From NCBI GenBank assembly GCA_028822575.1, contig JAPKDN010000066.1, forward strand, positions 1 to 10,187: a DNA stretch of 10,187 nucleotides, in the 5' to 3' direction. The translations under genes were made by a program, and so were the position numbers. The notes below the pieces were generated by a model. That model ran no database searches and was not told where the DNA came from. It worked only from the letters and a program-made list of their open reading frames with translations. The stretch's first letter is position 1. Each line of letters begins with the position of its first letter. This document shows positions 7,289 to 10,187 of this stretch, piece after piece. This stretch comes from Alphaproteobacteria bacterium (GTDB lineage Bacteria; Pseudomonadota; Alphaproteobacteria; Thalassobaculales; Thalassobaculaceae).

Positions 7289-8013
7289 CGGTATTTCCGC
7301 CTTCCCTTGACGTCGTTGGCATCGGCCCGGGTGTCTGGTTCGTGCTGGAAATACAGATCTGCCTGGGTGGTGATCGCGATCAGGCGGTTTTCGATTTGGA
7401 GCCGGTAGTCCTCGAATTTCTCCGGCGTTAATGCCTTTGGGACGTAAATCGGCTCTCCCCAAATGATCACGCCCCGACTGAAGGGACAGGGAAGCACCAT
7501 GCGGTCCCAGGTTCGAAGGATCTTTCGATGCTTGGTGTTCCAGGCAGCAGGTATGATTGGCGCCCCACTCAGGCGCGCCGCAGCCACGACGCCTGGGCTG
7601 AGGTGCATGCGCGGCCCGCGTGGTCCATCCGGCGTGATCCCAATCGACAACCCGCCGCGCAGTGCCTTGATCAGGTTGCGCAGACCCACCGCGCCACCCT
7701 TGCCCTTGGTTGAAGAGCCCCAGATAGTTTGAAAGCCAATGCGCTGAATCGCAGCCGCGATCAGCTTGCCGTCGGGATGTGGAGACTGAAGCATGGCCAG
7801 TGGTTTCGCCATGGGCCATCCCTCGAACATTTGCATAATCCGGCTGTGCCAGAATACCGCGATGATCGGTTGGCCCAAGGTATGGACGACCGGGGCTGCG
7901 GCGAGGGTTTTTTTTTCCCAGCGAATTGACCACGCGGTTAGCAGGATACACTTAGCGAGAATCCAGCTCACGACACGTTGACCAACCTCTCTGCGCAACA
8001 TGCGTTTCAGCAT
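7285..8013 (-). CDS. DUF374 lysophospholipid acyltransferase-family protein
   Basis: Predicted membrane-bound acyltransferase of 242 residues. An N-terminal hydrophobic helix (about 12-30) is followed by IIAVFWHSRIM (50-60) with the putative catalytic His56. SPHPDGK (77-83), STKGKGGAVG (101-110), GITPDGPRGP (125-134) and the stretch APIIPAAW (151-158) are hallmarks of DUF374 proteins. Members are usually annotated only as lysophospholipid acyltransferase family. From memory, the epsilonproteobacterial lipid A secondary acyltransferase LpxJ belongs to this broader group, and the position here between msbA and waaA makes a lipid A role plausible. That is inference. The start ATG at 8013 lies 9 bp after the msbA stop, with GGA only a few bases upstream; an ATG four codons in is possible. 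The stop overlaps the waaA start (ATGA), indicating coupling. The C-terminal tail is highly charged. Confidence 0.9.
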   Translation of the reverse strand: MLKRMLRREVGQRVVSWILAKCILLTAWSIRWEKKTLAAAPVVHTLGQPIIAVFWHSRIMQMFEGWPMAKPLAMLQSPHPDGKLIAAAIQRIGFQTIWGSSTKGKGGAVGLRNLIKALRGGLSIGITPDGPRGPRMHLSPGVVAAARLSGAPIIPAAWNTKHRKILRTWDRMVLPCPFSRGVIIWGEPIYVPKALTPEKFEDYRLQIENRLIAITTQADLYFQHEPDTRADANDVKGRRKYR

Positions 8014-8022
8014 CGTTCCGGG

Positions 8023-9831
8023 TTAGCCCCCGACTTGATTGAGTTGCGCGATCGCCGCGCCGTCGGCGTCGGAGAATTGCAGGCGATGCAGGTTCGCGTA
8101 TACTTCGCCGCGCAAGAGCAACTCCAAATGTGGGCCCGATTCGGTGATCCGTCCGGCGTCAACCACGTGGATCATGTCGGCTGATTGAATCGTTGAAAGC
8201 CGGTGCGCGATGACGATGGTGGTCCTTCCAACCATCAATTTTCCCAACGCGCCCTGAACCGCTCGTTCGGACTCGGTATCCAAGGAGGAGGTCGCTTCGT
8301 CGAGTAACAAGATCGGCGCGTCCTTGAGCATCGCGCGGGCGATGGCGATGCGTTGACGCTGGCCACCAGATAGTTTCACGCCATGTTCCCCGACGATGGT
8401 CGCGAAGCCCTCGGGCATCGCCTCGATGAAACCACCGGCGGAAGCATTGTGGGCCGCCTCGCGGATCTCCTTGGGCGGTGCGCCGGCGCGCCCATAGGCG
8501 ATATTCGCCTCAATCGTATCGTCGAATAGGGTCACGTCCTGACTAACCAGCGCGATATTGGCGCGCAGGGAGGCGATGGAAATGTCACGAATGTCGCGAC
8601 CATCCAGGGTGATCCGGCCCGCGGTGACATCGTAGAACCGGGGGATGAGGTTAAGGATCGTGCTCTTGCCGGCGCCAGATTGACCGACCAAGGCGACGGT
8701 CTTGCCGGCCTCCACCGACAGAGAAACCCCCTCCAGGGCCTGTTTACCGCCGGCATAGGCGAAGCCGACGTCGAAAAAGCTGATATCGCCTTTAACGGTG
8801 TCGATTGGTTTGGCATCGGGGCGGTCGGTGATCGTCGGTGCGACGTCGAGGATTTCGAACACTCTGTCAGCCGCCGCCAGGCCCTCTTGAAGTTGCGCGT
8901 TCAAGTTCACCAACTTCTTGACCGGATCATAGGCCAGCAACAACGCGGTCACGAACGAGAAAAACGTGCCGGTTGTCCGGGTTCCCTCGATTACTTGCCA
9001 GCCGCCATAGCAGATCACCACGACAATCGCCGTGCCGCCCAATGTCTCCATGATCGGATAGGCTGCCGCCTTGGTACGCGCGGCGCGGAACACGAGCTTG
9101 AAGATCTGTTCGATCATCGCGCCGGCGCGGTCGCGCTCATAGGGCTCCATGCCATAGGCTTTCACATGGCGTGCGCCCTGGAAAACCTCATTCAGGAGTG
9201 TGGTGAATTGGCCCAATTCGCGCTGGGTATTGGCGGAAACCTTGCGCATGCGCTTGCCGATATTCACCAGCGGCAGGATCGCGGTTGGGAACGCGAAGAA
9301 CGAGGCCAGCGTGAGCATCCAGTCCTGATACAACATCACGCCTACCAGGAAGATGATTGTCAGGCTGTCGCGGCCGATGGCGGTCAGGACGCTGGCGACC
9401 GTGCCACGCATCTTTTCGATGTCATTGATGAAACGCGAGATCAGGTTACCGCTGGATTGGCCATGAAAATAGGCCAAGTCGGCACGCAAAAGATGAGCAA
9501 ACATACGCTTTTGAAGATCCGCCAGAATGCGTTGACCGACAAAGCTTACCAGCACGTTCTGACCATAGGTAGCTATGCCCTTGAGCAGGAAAACCACCAT
9601 GACCACGGCGGCTGCTGCATATAGGCTGGAGCGGTTGCGCGCCGTGAAGACGTCGTCGAGAATGGTCTCCATCAAAAAAGCCAACGCCGCCGTAGTCGCG
9701 GCGACCACGGCCATCAGGCTGACGGCGAGGAGCAAAAGCCCAATATGTGGACGAATATGCTCGCCGACCAGGCGCCTGACCAGAATTCGGGTGCGTGTCC
9801 GGCCACCCTGGCTTAATTCGGCTTCCGCCAA
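8023..9831 (-). CDS. msbA: Lipid A export ABC transporter, permease-ATPase fusion
   Basis: Homodimeric inner-membrane half-transporter. MsbA flips core-lipid A from the cytoplasmic to the periplasmic leaflet. The 602-residue protein has a membrane domain (about 25-315) with hydrophobic helices near 30-53, 70-88, 150-168, 172-190, 260-278 and 285-303. The ATPase domain (about 348-590) carries Walker A GQSGAGKST (383-391), Q-loop Gln431, signature LSGGQRQ (487-493), Walker B ILLLDE (507-512), D-loop SLD (516-518) and H-loop His543. All ATPase residues are present. Similar exporters carry other lipids or peptides; the downstream lipid A genes make MsbA the best name. The start is a TTG at 9831 with GGGGGA 6 nt upstream. 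It is the first possible start after an in-frame TGA at 9850-9852. An ATG at 9853 lies one frame away (see findings). It is the first gene of the cluster. Confidence 0.92.
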   Translation of the reverse strand: MAEAELSQGGRTRTRILVRRLVGEHIRPHIGLLLLAVSLMAVVAATTAALAFLMETILDDVFTARNRSSLYAAAAVVMVVFLLKGIATYGQNVLVSFVGQRILADLQKRMFAHLLRADLAYFHGQSSGNLISRFINDIEKMRGTVASVLTAIGRDSLTIIFLVGVMLYQDWMLTLASFFAFPTAILPLVNIGKRMRKVSANTQRELGQFTTLLNEVFQGARHVKAYGMEPYERDRAGAMIEQIFKLVFRAARTKAAAYPIMETLGGTAIVVVICYGGWQVIEGTRTTGTFFSFVTALLLAYDPVKKLVNLNAQLQEGLAAADRVFEILDVAPTITDRPDAKPIDTVKGDISFFDVGFAYAGGKQALEGVSLSVEAGKTVALVGQSGAGKSTILNLIPRFYDVTAGRITLDGRDIRDISIASLRANIALVSQDVTLFDDTIEANIAYGRAGAPPKEIREAAHNASAGGFIEAMPEGFATIVGEHGVKLSGGQRQRIAIARAMLKDAPILLLDEATSSLDTESERAVQGALGKLMVGRTTIVIAHRLSTIQSADMIHVVDAGRITESGPHLELLLRGEVYANLHRLQFSDADGAAIAQLNQVGG

Positions 9832-9837
9832 GCCCGA

Positions 9838-9843
9838 TCCCCC
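9838..9843 (-). promoter_or_regulatory. Ribosome binding site for the TTG start of msbA
   Basis: GGGGGA on the minus strand lies 6 nt before the TTG at 9831, the only reasonable start in the msbA frame. The same G-run would lie inside the coding sequence if the ATG at 9853 were used with a frameshift. Confidence 0.45.
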
Positions 9844-9867
9844 GAGGATTCATGTGTTTATCCAGTA

Positions 9868-9882
9868 CGTGACTGTATCACG
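9868..9882. repeat. Small inverted repeat upstream of msbA
   Basis: CGTGA and TCACG arms of 5 bp flank CTGTA. It overlaps the best -10-like site of the gap, so it could be an operator half-site pair, but at this length chance is a fair explanation. Confidence 0.3.
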
Positions 9883-9956
9883 CCGAGTGCCCGCGGACCA
9901 TGATTACGGCGGGGTTTCAGCCACGAAAAATCACGCTGTCGGTCCGGTTGGATCCT

Positions 9957-9993
9957 GCTCTGTTTCAGTAATCGCTCAGGGCGGGCACAGAGC
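9957..9993. repeat. 7 bp inverted repeat after the edge gene stop
   Basis: GCTCTGT (9957-9963) and ACAGAGC (9987-9993) are perfect reverse complements with a 23 nt loop. It begins 10 bp past the stop of the minus-strand edge gene. The loop is long and no T-run follows, so it is not a classic intrinsic terminator. Confidence 0.3.
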
Positions 9994-10002
9994 GCGCCAA
10001 TT

Positions 10003-10187
10003 TTACTTGGCTCGGTCAAGATAGCCGTCGGGTTGGCCTGCCATAATTGACGGACTTTCGCGTTTGGTCGAGTTCGAGTTTCCCGTCGATAATTTTGGAT
10101 TCACGTCATAGCGGTTACCCGGCGCCATTCGAAAGACGCTATAGCCAACGAGTTGTGGCAGCAAGGCCATGGGGTTTTGCGCGAAAC
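10003..10187 (-). CDS. C-terminal end of an unrecognised protein, cut by the window edge
   Basis: On the minus strand a frame is open from the window edge to a TAA at 10003-10005 and gives 60 residues. The composition is protein-like: a moderately hydrophobic start (MALLPQLVGYSVFRM) followed by a polar, serine- and asparagine-rich tail ending in GYLDRAK. The other two minus frames stop earlier (one after about 15 codons, one after about 28). I do not recognise the family and no domain is identifiable from this tail. It points in the same direction as msbA and lies 171 bp upstream of it, so it could be an upstream operon member or an independent gene. The start is outside the window. Confidence 0.5.
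   Translation of the reverse strand, partial: FAQNPMALLPQLVGYSVFRMAPGNRYDVNPKLSTGNSNSTKRESPSIMAGQPDGYLDRAK

Larger units (their letters stand above)
9832..10002 (-). promoter_or_regulatory. 171 bp gap upstream of msbA, probable operon leader
   Basis: This non-coding stretch lies between the stop of the partial gene at the right edge and msbA. It is the only sizeable gap upstream of the five-gene lipid A cluster, so the operon promoter probably lies here unless the cluster is read through from the edge gene. The best -10-like site is TACAGT preceded by TG (minus strand, within 9872-9880), an extended -10 shape with no convincing -35. Two short inverted repeats lie inside it. No riboswitch or strong terminator is visible. 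Confidence 0.4.

Noticed and set aside
7289..7951. 221-codon upstream extension of the waaA frame
   Set aside because: It overprints the DUF374 gene in another frame, is rich in Pro, Arg and Gly with no domain, and the family N-terminus starts at 7288 with an ATGA overlap and a ribosome binding site.
8680..9624. 314-codon open frame on the plus strand
   Set aside because: It is antisense to the well-supported msbA; its His-, Asp- and Gly-rich composition is what a GC-rich coding strand gives in reverse.
9446..9853. 135-codon minus-strand frame starting at the ATG at 9853
   Set aside because: Beyond the first few codons it is an out-of-frame reading of the msbA membrane domain with no protein character; only its start codon is of interest.

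Overview
The window looks like chromosomal DNA from an alphaproteobacterium, probably of the Rhodospirillales type. This rests on the style of the proteins (for example the XseA, LpxK and WaaA sequences), a moderately high GC content (about 60% in the coding parts I counted by hand) and the lipid A gene neighbourhood. The assignment is inferred by recognition, not by a database search. I see no insertion sequence, phage gene, CRISPR array, tRNA or rRNA.

Left part: positions 1-377 hold no convincing gene; the stretch is AT-richer and has only weak open frames. Then purD (purine synthesis) lies on the minus strand. It is divergent from a plus-strand pair made of xseA (exonuclease VII large subunit) and a secreted M23-family peptidase. 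xseA and the peptidase overlap by 4 bp, and the peptidase uses a TTG start. About 70 bp separate the purD and xseA starts and must carry the control signals of both.

Right part: positions 4127-9831 form a compact minus-strand cluster. In transcription order it is msbA (lipid A flippase), a DUF374 acyltransferase, waaA/kdtA (Kdo transferase), lpxK (lipid A 4'-kinase) and an lpxL-type lauroyl acyltransferase. The junctions are a 9 bp gap, a 4 bp overlap, a 4 bp overlap and a 14 bp overlap, so the five genes are almost certainly one translationally coupled operon. LpxK makes lipid IVA, WaaA adds Kdo, the two acyltransferases probably add secondary chains or remodel lipids, and MsbA moves the product across the inner membrane. 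The cluster meets the xseA-peptidase pair tail to tail with only 15 bp between stop codons.

Right edge: a 171 bp gap upstream of msbA contains two small inverted repeats. Beyond it, the C-terminal 60 residues of an unrecognised minus-strand protein enter from outside the window. Nothing here amounts to a clearly new system. The points most worth a second look are the DUF374 acyltransferase inside the lipid A operon, the altered metal-ligand motif of the M23 protein, and the unusual start of msbA.
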